Below the pieces are notes generated by a model that made no database searches, was not told the origin of the DNA, and saw only the letters and a list, made by a program, of their open reading frames with translations. Of a stretch of 64,000 bases of DNA, positions 1 to 6,990 are shown piece after piece. This stretch comes from Marinobacter sp. JH2 (GTDB lineage: Bacteria; Pseudomonadota; Gammaproteobacteria; Pseudomonadales; Oleiphilaceae). The stretch is from positions 3,348,001 through 3,412,000 of the forward strand of contig NZ_CP037934.1 of the NCBI RefSeq assembly GCF_004353225.1, in the 5' to 3' direction. Position numbers and translations under genes: made by a program. Position 1 is the stretch's first letter, and each line of letters opens with the position of its first letter.

Positions 1-646
1 AGATTAGGTAGCCTGATGTTGAAAGTACATATAGCAGGTAGACGGGTTCCCGGAGGGCCAGGAAGACAAACAGGTTGAAACAAATGATGGTTAGCAGGAT
101 GCCGTAGTAACCCGCGTGCAACTGAGTTTCAATGGAAGTATGTTCGAAGTAGTGCTGGCGATCCCATAGCTTGAGGGGGATCTGCATCGCGCCTTGAGTC
201 TGAGCTCGAATCAGAATGTTGTACTGACCGTCGGTTTGTAGGCGGAGCGGAAACAGGAAAAACGGGTGCTGAATCACTCTTTCAGAGAACAGCTTTTGAT
301 CGCCTGTGCTTTCCTGTTGGATCAGCTTGTCACCATCAAAGACATAAAGATCGATGTAATCGAGGGCGGGGTAGCTGATTTCAACCAGTTGGTCACTGGC
401 GGGTTTGGATACCTTGAACCGCAGCCAAATCTGATCCTCTGTGTAGCCAAAATTGGCTGTGCGTTCCGGCAGTCGCTGCCAGCGACCTGTTTCTAGAATG
501 TCCGAAGCCGTAACCTCGATTTCCGGGGCCAAGCGCACATAATCCATGTCCGGAATATAAGACGAGCTGGCTGCGAATGCTGAAGACAAGGCTGCCAGCA
601 TTAACAATAGAATTCCCAAACATTGTGCCGAGTTCAGTAGTTTCAC
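1..646 (-). CDS. 7TM-DISM family signalling protein, N-terminal part (runs off the left edge)
   Basis: Reading the minus strand from a GTG at 646 gives an open frame with no stop to base 1, so only the first about 215 codons are present. The protein begins with a signal peptide (hydrophobic run LGILLLMLAAL, then a small-residue stretch ending SSAFAA). A beta-rich extracytoplasmic domain follows, with IWLRFKV and ISYPALDYIDLYVFDG, as in the 7TMR-DISM extracellular type 2 domain. The frame then enters a membrane segment (GYYGILLTIICFNLFVFLAL) where the window cuts it. Such proteins sense periplasmic ligands through a 7TM unit and usually end in GGDEF, histidine kinase or similar output domains; the output domain lies outside. 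An in-frame TAA lies just upstream of the GTG, and no strong ribosome site is visible. The family call rests on the fold pattern only. Confidence 0.7.
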   Translation of the reverse strand, partial: MKLLNSAQCLGILLLMLAALSSAFAASSSYIPDMDYVRLAPEIEVTASDILETGRWQRLPERTANFGYTEDQIWLRFKVSKPASDQLVEISYPALDYIDLYVFDGDKLIQQESTGDQKLFSERVIQHPFFLFPLRLQTDGQYNILIRAQTQGAMQIPLKLWDRQHYFEHTSIETQLHAGYYGILLTIICFNLFVFLALREPVYLLYVLSTSGYLI

Positions 647-750
647 GCGTCGCCGCTCTTATCATTCTTATCGTTCTGCATCGAGTATGAACGCTACAAG
701 GTGGCGGCTCAAGCTGGAATGTGTAGCGATTGACGCCTGATAAATGCCCT

Positions 751-1197
751 TCAGAGTTCTTTTGCCCATTGGCTGGCCCATTCCACTGCTTCAGCTTCCG
801 GCTTAAGTGTTTCCAGAGCATCTATTTTAAGCGTCTCACCTACTTTACGAGCGCAGGTTTCGTAAAGAGCTTCTTCCATCAAATCGCCGGCGCCACAGTA
901 AGTGTCGCCATAAGAGCTGTCGCCGAGCACGATAATGCCGAACGGCCGGCCGGGCTGTTGGGGTAGCTGCTCTTTGAGGTCGACATAGAAAGGCAGAAGA
1001 TTGGGTGGCAGTTCGCCCTGGCCGGTGGTCGACGTACAGACCAAAAGAGCGTCGTTATTAGTGGTGATGTCGTCAAGGCTGGGCGATTCCAGCACGAATA
1101 CCTGATGGCCTTCTGGCTCCAGCGTTTCTTTGATGGTTTTGGCCGTTTGAAGTGCGCCGCCATAGACGCTGCCTGTCAGGATGCGGATTGCTGCCAT
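751..1197 (-). CDS. mioC: MioC-like flavodoxin (FMN-binding)
   Basis: 148-residue flavodoxin-like protein. The FMN phosphate loop is near the N-terminus (TGSVYGGA), with further isoalloxazine-contacting loops TSTTGQGELPPN and LGDSSYGDTYCGAG. This loop order and the length near 147 match MioC/YqcA short-chain flavodoxins, which act as soluble one-electron carriers; E. coli MioC has been linked to biotin synthase activity. The ATG at 1197 is preceded by AAGG at good spacing. A longer in-frame extension exists upstream but looks non-coding (repetitive His/Arg), so it was not used. The gene lies downstream of, and co-directional with, a diguanylate cyclase gene (67 bp gap). MioC versus another short flavodoxin cannot be settled by eye. 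Confidence 0.8.
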   Translation of the reverse strand: MAAIRILTGSVYGGALQTAKTIKETLEPEGHQVFVLESPSLDDITTNNDALLVCTSTTGQGELPPNLLPFYVDLKEQLPQQPGRPFGIIVLGDSSYGDTYCGAGDLMEEALYETCARKVGETLKIDALETLKPEAEAVEWASQWAKEL

Positions 1198-1264
1198 GAT
1201 CTTGCCTTTATTTGAGAGTGGAGCTTGATGCGTGGCGAGATCATAGCGGTGGTGATGAATGCAC

Positions 1265-2362
1265 TCAAGTCGGAGATACCTGCACTTTATCCTGGCTACG
1301 AACGCGGGGGGAGATCCGGTTTCTGCCACTCTCTTTGGCGGTATAAAGCTGCACGTCGGCCTGTTTCAGTAGCTCGTTAATTGAGGTCGCGTTGGAAATT
1401 GAACAAACACCGGCACTGAGGGTGACCGGCACCGTCGTTTCATTGTGTGTGAATGCGGTGCTTGCTATCTCGGATCTCAGCCGTTCGGCTAAAGCAAGAG
1501 CTTGCAGCAAAGTGGTGTCTGGCAATAACAGCATAAATTCCTCGCCGCCCCAACGGGCCGCCACATCGGTTTGCCGACTGACTCCGTGAGTCACTTTCGC
1601 AAAGCGTTGAAGGACTTTATCTCCGGCATCGTGACCGTGGTTGTCGTTGACCTGTTTGAATAAATCCAGATCGATCAGAACGATGGAAAAATGATGTCCA
1701 GCCCTCTGGTAGCGCGAAAATTCGGTGTTTAGCCGGTTCAACATCTCCCGGCGGTTGGCCAGGCCGGTCAATTCATCTGTGCGGGCGGCATGTTCGTGCG
1801 CCTGTGCAAAGCTGACCAGTTTATTCCGCGCGGACTGACGTGTTGCTTCAAGAACAAAACAAAAAATGGATTCGAAGGTGAGGGTGGCGAAAAAACGAAT
1901 CTTGAAGTCATTGTTGTAAGTTGCGGTGATGCCGGGCAAGTCGGGAAACTGGAATACGATGAGCGCGGCGAGATAGCAGAACAGCAGAATGGCGGTACCG
2001 GCTTTTAGGCTGGTTAGAAAAAACAGTAAAGGTGGCAAGGCATAAAACCAGAGCGGGCCGGTGCTGCTTTCACCGCCGGTGGCGATCAGGTAAGACAGTA
2101 AAATGGCGACAAAGGTGAGTAAGCCGGCTTTTTGGGTGTCCCGGTTACCGGTGTGAGCGAACCAGATCATGTTCAGGAAAATTGGTAGGCTGAAAAACCA
2201 GAGTATAGCGCCGTGAGTCGTGTTGCCGGAGTACCAGGCCTTGGTGCCAATACCGAATAAAAACAGCAACGCCATCACCGACACACCGGTCAGTAAGCGA
2301 GATACTTGTTGCTCTTCATGTTCAGTCGAGAGCGCTTGGCTAAGTGTTAGGTCTTCATGCAT
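1265..2362 (-). CDS. Membrane-bound diguanylate cyclase (6TM sensor + GGDEF)
   Basis: 365 residues. Residues about 25-180 hold six hydrophobic segments (for example VSVMALLFLFGIG, LLTFVAILLSYLIA, PLLFFLTSLKAGTAILLF), a MASE-like integral membrane sensor. A linker leads to a complete GGDEF domain: DELTGLANRRE at its start, DLDLFKQVNDNHGHDAGD for metal and nucleotide binding, and an active-site GGEEF in RWGGEEF. An RQTD sequence lies five residues before the GGEEF, matching the RxxD inhibitory I-site, so product feedback is likely. The protein should make c-di-GMP from two GTP at the inner membrane. The start is uncertain: ATG at 2362 is used, but a TTG at 2428 extends the frame and neither has a good ribosome site. 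Confidence 0.85.
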   Translation of the reverse strand: MHEDLTLSQALSTEHEEQQVSRLLTGVSVMALLFLFGIGTKAWYSGNTTHGAILWFFSLPIFLNMIWFAHTGNRDTQKAGLLTFVAILLSYLIATGGESSTGPLWFYALPPLLFFLTSLKAGTAILLFCYLAALIVFQFPDLPGITATYNNDFKIRFFATLTFESIFCFVLEATRQSARNKLVSFAQAHEHAARTDELTGLANRREMLNRLNTEFSRYQRAGHHFSIVLIDLDLFKQVNDNHGHDAGDKVLQRFAKVTHGVSRQTDVAARWGGEEFMLLLPDTTLLQALALAERLRSEIASTAFTHNETTVPVTLSAGVCSISNATSINELLKQADVQLYTAKESGRNRISPRVRSQDKVQVSPT

Positions 2363-2550
2363 TTGTGTTGTACTTATTGACACATTTTTGCCCAGTATGG
2401 GCCAAAAGACCTGAAGATTGGAGCGCAACTTGACTACAATGTGAAGGATGACCGGAAACGCACTTTTGTTTCATTTTTGAGGCAAAAATTTTATAGTGCG
2501 CGGCCGATGATCTGTCAAACCCATAATGGTTAATAGAGAGCATAGCGCTT

Positions 2551-4116
2551 ATGGCACGTTCCAGCGGTTATCTGGATACCCTTCTTAGCAGCCCAACGAC
2601 CGAACGGTATCGCGTGGGGTTGAGTTTGCTCTTTTTACTTGGTGTCTGGTTGGTGGTTGGCTCGTTCGCCCATGACCTGCCCAACGGTATGTTATTGATG
2701 GCAGCAGCCGTGATTGGTGGTTACATGGCCATTAATATCGGTGCCAACGATGTTGCCAACAATGTAGGGCCGGCAGTAGGCTCCGGTGCGCTATCTTTGG
2801 GTGCAGCGGTTATTCTGGCGGCTCTATTCGAAGCAGCGGGCGCACTCATTGCGGGTGGCGATGTGGTTTCGACCATCAAAGGTGGCATCATTGATCCCAC
2901 ATCGCTGGAGGATCCCCGTGCGTTTGTCTGGTTAATGACGGCGGCTCTTTTGGCGGGTGCTCTCTGGTTGAACCTGGCCACCTGGATGGGCGCTCCGGTA
3001 TCTACGACTCACTCGATTGTTGGTGGTGTTCTGGGTGCGGGTATCGCGGCCGGGGGCTGGCAGATCGCTGACTGGGCGGTGATGGGCAAAATTGCCGCGA
3101 GCTGGGTTATCTCCCCGGTCTTGGGTGGCCTGTTGGCGGCGCTGTTTTTGTACGTCATTAATAAAACCGTTCTATACCGCCAGAATCTGGTGTCGTCAGC
3201 CCGCACGTTTGTGCCTTGGCTCGTGTCGATTATGGCCTGGGCCTTTACCACGTATCTGATGGTCAAAGGCGTTAAGAAAATTGTAAAGGTCGACATTGTC
3301 GATGCGTCGTTGATTGGTCTGGCGGTGGCCGCTGCGGTCTTCTTTGCAATGCGAGGTCTGGTGAGTCGTCGTGCTGCTACCATGGAGAACAGCACAGACG
3401 GTGTAAACACTCTGTTCACATGGCCTCTGATCTGTGCCGCAGCCTTGCTCAGCTTTGCGCACGGTGCCAACGACGTGGCCAACGCGATTGGCCCTCTGGC
3501 AGCCATTAACGATGCCATTCAAGCCGGCGGCGGCGTGGTAACCTCCGCAAGCATCCCGCTTTGGGTTATGTTGGTCGGTGCTTTGGGGCTTGCCGTTGGT
3601 TTAATGTTGTTCGGCCCGCGCTTGATTAAAACCGTGGGTAGCGAGATAACCGAGCTGGATAAAACCCGTGCCTTTTGTATTGCCTTGTCGGCTGCTTTGA
3701 CGGTTATTCTGGCATCGCAGTTGGGGCTCCCTGTGAGCTCGACCCACATCGCCATCGGTGGTGTGTTTGGGGTCGGCTTCCTTCGGGAATACTTGAAATC
3801 CAATTACGCGACCCAGTTGCACAAGATCATTGAAGCGCACGAGCCGGCCGATCAGGAGCGTCTGAAGCCGTTTCTGGATGACTTCCGCAATGCCACATTG
3901 GAAGAGATGGAAAGCTTGCTGAAACGCGCTAAAAAGAAGAAGCAGCAGGTACCGCTGTCTAAATCCGAGCGTAAGCGTCTTAAGAAGATCTACAAAGAAG
4001 AAATGGTAAAACGCTCTCACCTGACACGGATTGCAGCGGCGTGGATCATCACTGTGCCAGCATCGGCGTTGATGGCAGCCTTCCTGTTCTTCGCACTACG
4101 GGGCATGATGGTCTGA
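2551..4116 (+). CDS. PiT-family inorganic phosphate permease
   Basis: 521-residue polytopic membrane protein carrying the duplicated PiT signature: GANDVANNVGPAVGSGALS in the first half and HGANDVANAIGPLAAI in the second. Each is followed by a PVSTTHSIVGG / PVSSTHIAIGG element. These conserved Asn/Asp and Ser/Thr motifs form the phosphate and cation path, so low-affinity proton- or sodium-coupled phosphate (possibly metal-phosphate) uptake is expected. About 80 highly charged residues, including KRAKKKKQQ and KSERKRLKKIYKEE, sit between the second half and the last membrane helix and are likely cytoplasmic. No DUF47 (phoU-like) partner gene is adjacent, although many PiT genes have one. The window shows no convincing PhoB box upstream. 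Whether it moves phosphate or sulfate cannot be read from sequence alone. Confidence 0.9.
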   Translation: MARSSGYLDTLLSSPTTERYRVGLSLLFLLGVWLVVGSFAHDLPNGMLLMAAAVIGGYMAINIGANDVANNVGPAVGSGALSLGAAVILAALFEAAGALIAGGDVVSTIKGGIIDPTSLEDPRAFVWLMTAALLAGALWLNLATWMGAPVSTTHSIVGGVLGAGIAAGGWQIADWAVMGKIAASWVISPVLGGLLAALFLYVINKTVLYRQNLVSSARTFVPWLVSIMAWAFTTYLMVKGVKKIVKVDIVDASLIGLAVAAAVFFAMRGLVSRRAATMENSTDGVNTLFTWPLICAAALLSFAHGANDVANAIGPLAAINDAIQAGGGVVTSASIPLWVMLVGALGLAVGLMLFGPRLIKTVGSEITELDKTRAFCIALSAALTVILASQLGLPVSSTHIAIGGVFGVGFLREYLKSNYATQLHKIIEAHEPADQERLKPFLDDFRNATLEEMESLLKRAKKKKQQVPLSKSERKRLKKIYKEEMVKRSHLTRIAAAWIITVPASALMAAFLFFALRGMMV

Positions 4117-4218
4117 TCGCTGGCGGGGCTGGTTAGTGCCCCGCGCTTTAGCCATACTATAGACAGTGCGTTTGTGGGGTCGCTTTGTCCCGCAGCTATT
4201 TACTTTCGGGAGTTAGGA

Positions 4219-4485
4219 ATGAGTTCATCTGTTGAAAGTCATCAGGCGAAGATAATTGGAGAGCTGAGAGTTTTCATCAAGAAAGTTCTGAGTGATCCAA
4301 CGATTGCGGTCAAGTCGGTAGATATCGCTCGCAATTATAAAGGCCAAGCCGACGCTGAAGAGTTGATCGCGCGCGAGATCAGCGCCAATACGACGATTCG
4401 TATACCGGAAGCCTGGAGTGATGCGGATAAGATGTTTTTAGAGATCCTGCACGAAGTGTTGGATGACGAAGACGCGCTTTACTGA
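4219..4485 (+). CDS. Hypothetical 88-residue acidic protein downstream of the phosphate permease
   Basis: I do not recognise the family. The ATG at 4219 follows GGGAG at good spacing. The product is soluble, has no signal or membrane segment, is mostly predicted helical, and ends in a very acidic tail (EVLDDEDALY). The longer in-frame start at 4174 lacks a ribosome site. The gene follows the PiT permease by about 100 bp on the same strand and is closed by a strong hairpin at 4512-4537, so it may be the last gene of that transcript. Ordinary codon use and a proper ribosome site argue that it is real. No function is proposed. Confidence 0.6.
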   Translation: MSSSVESHQAKIIGELRVFIKKVLSDPTIAVKSVDIARNYKGQADAEELIAREISANTTIRIPEAWSDADKMFLEILHEVLDDEDALY

Positions 4486-4511
4486 TTCCCTTCCCGGTCA
4501 GTCCGGAAAAG

Positions 4512-4537
4512 GCTGTCAGGGTATCGTTCCTGACAGC
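4512..4537. terminator. Convergent stem-loop terminator
   Basis: A perfect 9-bp stem (GCTGTCAGG / CCTGACAGC) with an 8-nt loop lies between the convergent 88-residue ORF and panP. A short T-rich stretch follows on the plus side, and CTTTTCC follows on the minus side, so it can act in both directions. Confidence 0.7.
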
Positions 4538-4552
4538 TTATCGCTTAATGCC

Positions 4553-6223
4553 TTATCTGATTTTAGCTTGAGCCGGTTTTAGCACGGCGTTCGCCATTTG
4601 GTAGAGAATGTCGATCTCGTCCGCAATGCCTTCCGAGTGGGACAGTTCTATCTGTTCTTTGAGAATGTCCTCCAAAATTTCGGGCGTGGTCAGCGGGTTG
4701 GCGAGTACTACCCGGAACACAATGCACGGAAAGCGGTAGTAACGTGCGGGTTCCAGTCGGGTCCGGGAAACAAAAGCTTTACCGTGTTCACGCTGGGTTT
4801 TCTGAATAAACTTAGTGATTCGGTTCAGGCAGCTGTTCATTTTCTCGGCTTGCAGCTCGTCGGCTACCGCCAACGCTTCTTGGACAATATCGGGACAGTA
4901 ACGATAGGTCAGGATATTCAGTTCGGGCTCTGTGACCAGTTCGAAGTCTGATTCTGTGGTGATCATGTCCGCGAACAGCTTCGCTTTTTCGATGCCCTGA
5001 TCGATCAGGATTTCATACCCTTCACGGGCCAAAATTTTCAGGCCGGAATGAATTAGCATGGACATGCCCGGGCGTGAGCCTTCGAGCGTGGTGCTGCCCA
5101 AATCACGTGAGCCCTTCCGAATGATGTACTGAGCATGATGCTCGACCGCACTCGCGAGGCTGGGGTCTTTGAACACTACCAGGCCTGCGCCCATCGGTAC
5201 GTAGAGTTGTTTGTGGGCGTCGAAGGTAACCGAATCGGCTTTTTCGATGCCGCGCAGCAAACCTCTGTAGGTGCGAGAGAACAGTGTTGGCCCGCCCCAG
5301 GCCGCATCCACGTGAAAGTGTGCACCGAACTCCCGAGCGATATCAGACATGGCATCAAGGGGATCGACATTGCCGGTTTCGGTGGTGCCAGCAACGCCAC
5401 AGATCGCCATGACTTTGATTTTTTGCTTTTGCAGTTCAAGGCACTTGTCACGCAGGGCGTCGGTCTGGATACAGTTATTGTCGTCGGTTTCAACAGCAAC
5501 CAGTGCGTCTCGGCCCAAGCCCAGTACATCGGCCGCTTTACGCAAGGAATAATGTCCGCGCTTTGAAACGACGATGGCGGCGCCTTCGTAGCCGTAGTAT
5601 TTCAGTGCCCGGAATAACCCTTCTTCGTGTAAGCCGCGGAAGCTGCCCTCGGCCGGGAAGGCGCGGTTGCGGGCGACCCAAAGCGCGGTGAGGTTGGCGA
5701 CGGTTCCGCCGGAGCACATAGCGCCTAGAGAGTGACGGGGATTGTGCATCCATTTCCGGTAGAAAGAGCCGTCTTGTTCGTACACCAGTCGGTGAATCAT
5801 CCCCAATACCTGGCGCTCCATTGGCGTGAACGCTTTGGAGGTTTCGGTTTTGACCAGGTTCTGGTTCAGGGCGATCATAATCTTGGACAGCGGCAGCATG
5901 AAGTAGGGCAGTGCTGAGGTCATGTGTCCAATGAAAGCCGGGGATGCGGTGTGTACGGAGTTGGCAACCAGTTTGTCGAGTAGAAATTGGGCTTGCTCGG
6001 AAACGAAAACGGGCTTTTCCGGGATGGCAGAATCAGCGAAGTTCTTTTCTACCTCAGACAGGTCCCGCTCGACAGCGACGATGTGTTCCTGGAGGAAGCC
6101 AGCGAGATTTCGGGAGATGTTCTGGTCGATGCGGCTCAGCGTGGACTCCGGCGCTTCGGGCACCGTAAACACGCGATACATGGCCTCGACTGAGGCTTGG
6201 GCGGATTTTTTGTTTCCGGTCAT
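4553..6223 (-). CDS. panP: PLP-dependent aspartate 1-decarboxylase PanP
   Basis: 556-residue fold-type I PLP decarboxylase of the glutamate/DOPA decarboxylase superfamily. The PLP lysine sits in DAHKQ near residue 338; other family marks are SGGTVANLTALWVARN (cofactor phosphate cup), HYSLRKAADVLGLG and HVDAAWGGP. Length and sequence match the PanP family, which makes beta-alanine from L-aspartate for pantothenate and CoA in gammaproteobacteria lacking the pyruvoyl enzyme PanD. ATG 6223 is used; a GTG at 6235 is possible. The gene is monocistronic, with a terminator at 4512-4537 and an inverted repeat upstream at 6312-6333. coaBC and coaD elsewhere in the window use the same pathway. Other substrates (glutamate, cysteine sulfinate) cannot be fully excluded. 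Confidence 0.85.
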   Translation of the reverse strand: MTGNKKSAQASVEAMYRVFTVPEAPESTLSRIDQNISRNLAGFLQEHIVAVERDLSEVEKNFADSAIPEKPVFVSEQAQFLLDKLVANSVHTASPAFIGHMTSALPYFMLPLSKIMIALNQNLVKTETSKAFTPMERQVLGMIHRLVYEQDGSFYRKWMHNPRHSLGAMCSGGTVANLTALWVARNRAFPAEGSFRGLHEEGLFRALKYYGYEGAAIVVSKRGHYSLRKAADVLGLGRDALVAVETDDNNCIQTDALRDKCLELQKQKIKVMAICGVAGTTETGNVDPLDAMSDIAREFGAHFHVDAAWGGPTLFSRTYRGLLRGIEKADSVTFDAHKQLYVPMGAGLVVFKDPSLASAVEHHAQYIIRKGSRDLGSTTLEGSRPGMSMLIHSGLKILAREGYEILIDQGIEKAKLFADMITTESDFELVTEPELNILTYRYCPDIVQEALAVADELQAEKMNSCLNRITKFIQKTQREHGKAFVSRTRLEPARYYRFPCIVFRVVLANPLTTPEILEDILKEQIELSHSEGIADEIDILYQMANAVLKPAQAKIR

Positions 6224-6311
6224 AGAGCCACACACTTTCAGTAATTGTCCGAGGGTTGGTTCCGGAAACCCTGCGGATGAGGGGCCAGGCTAGGCCTGAC
6301 ACATGTACTTC

Positions 6312-6333
6312 TGACCTGTCTGGTAGTAGGTCA
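6312..6333. promoter_or_regulatory. Inverted repeat upstream of panP (possible operator)
   Basis: TGACCT and AGGTCA arms are separated by 10 bp, about 90 bp upstream of the panP start. Outer ACATGT / ATATGT-like flanks extend the symmetry loosely. This is either a regulator site or a weak hairpin; nothing in the sequence identifies the protein. Confidence 0.3.
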
Positions 6334-6419
6334 TATGTCCCTGAGGGGCCGTAGTATAAGGCTTGATCCGCGTTGACGCTATGCCTTCAGTGCTCGGGGT
6401 TCTCTGAGAGTGGGTGAAG

Positions 6420-6770
6420 TCAGAGTATTTCCCGGTGGATGTCGAGTATCGCGGCGTCGATGCGGTCCTGAATGTCTTTTTCGACTTGGTCGAGGCGTTG
6501 GGTAATCTGCTGGGGGGAGTCGCCAAGGGCTGCGATGGTCCAGGTGGCGCAGTCGAGGGCGTCGTGGTCGGCGGTTTCGCTGACGGCTAGGTCGGGTTCT
6601 TTACCCCAGATAGCTTTCATGGCAGCGAAGGCTTTGCGTTTGGCTTTTAGGTCTTCGCAGCCGTAGAGCTGGAAGTGCAGGGTAAGTAGGCCTACGTGGG
6701 GGGTGATGGTGTGTGGCTGTTGTTTTGGGGTTTTGCCTTCTTTTAATAGCTTTCTCAGGGATTCAGACAT
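6420..6770 (-). CDS. DUF503 (YlxP-like) family protein
   Basis: 116 residues. The core HVGLLTLHFQLYGCEDLKAK followed by KRKAFAAMKAIWG and LAVSETADHDALDCATW has the layout of the DUF503/YlxP family, a small alpha/beta fold of unclear function. In Firmicutes and actinobacteria YlxP sits between infB and rbfA; here the gene is isolated, between panP and a repeat element. The N-terminal 20 residues (MSESLRKLLKEGKTPKQQ) are a basic extension. Start 6770 has GGA about 8 nt upstream; the longer frame runs into the repeat at 6795-6907 and is rejected. Confidence 0.75.
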   Translation of the reverse strand: MSESLRKLLKEGKTPKQQPHTITPHVGLLTLHFQLYGCEDLKAKRKAFAAMKAIWGKEPDLAVSETADHDALDCATWTIAALGDSPQQITQRLDQVEKDIQDRIDAAILDIHREIL

Positions 6771-6794
6771 TTTGGATTCCGAGTTTCGGTGCAT

Positions 6795-6907
6795 GAACCG
6801 GCAAGGAATGGCTTTCCAAAAACCGCTCCTTCGGCACATCCATGTGGCGCTTCTGCTTCGCCATCCATAGCCTCGCACATTTTTGGAAAGCCATCCCTCG
6901 CCGGTTC
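6795..6907. repeat. 113-bp palindromic intergenic repeat (REP/MITE-like)
   Basis: Two 28-bp arms, 6795-6822 and 6880-6907, are inverted repeats with only two mismatches; they begin GAACCGGCAAGGAATGG and end CCATCCCTCGCCGGTTC. The 57-bp centre contains further short symmetries (CCATCCATAG, CTTCGCCATCC). It lies between the DUF503 gene and the acyl-CoA dehydrogenase gene, does not code, and would fold into a long hairpin. This is the form expected of a dispersed genomic palindrome or a small non-autonomous element. Copy number cannot be tested in one window. Confidence 0.75.
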
Positions 6908-6990
6908 GCGAGCATATTAAGTGGAGTCCCTAGGCAATCCGGATAGACCGGAGGTTTCCTGGAGCCGGTGAAGGAGTCCCGAAATAAGCC

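Noticed and set aside
2512..2518. CTGTCAA upstream of the PiT permease as a PhoB box
   Set aside because: Only one half-site is present; no second CTGTCAT-like repeat at the required spacing.
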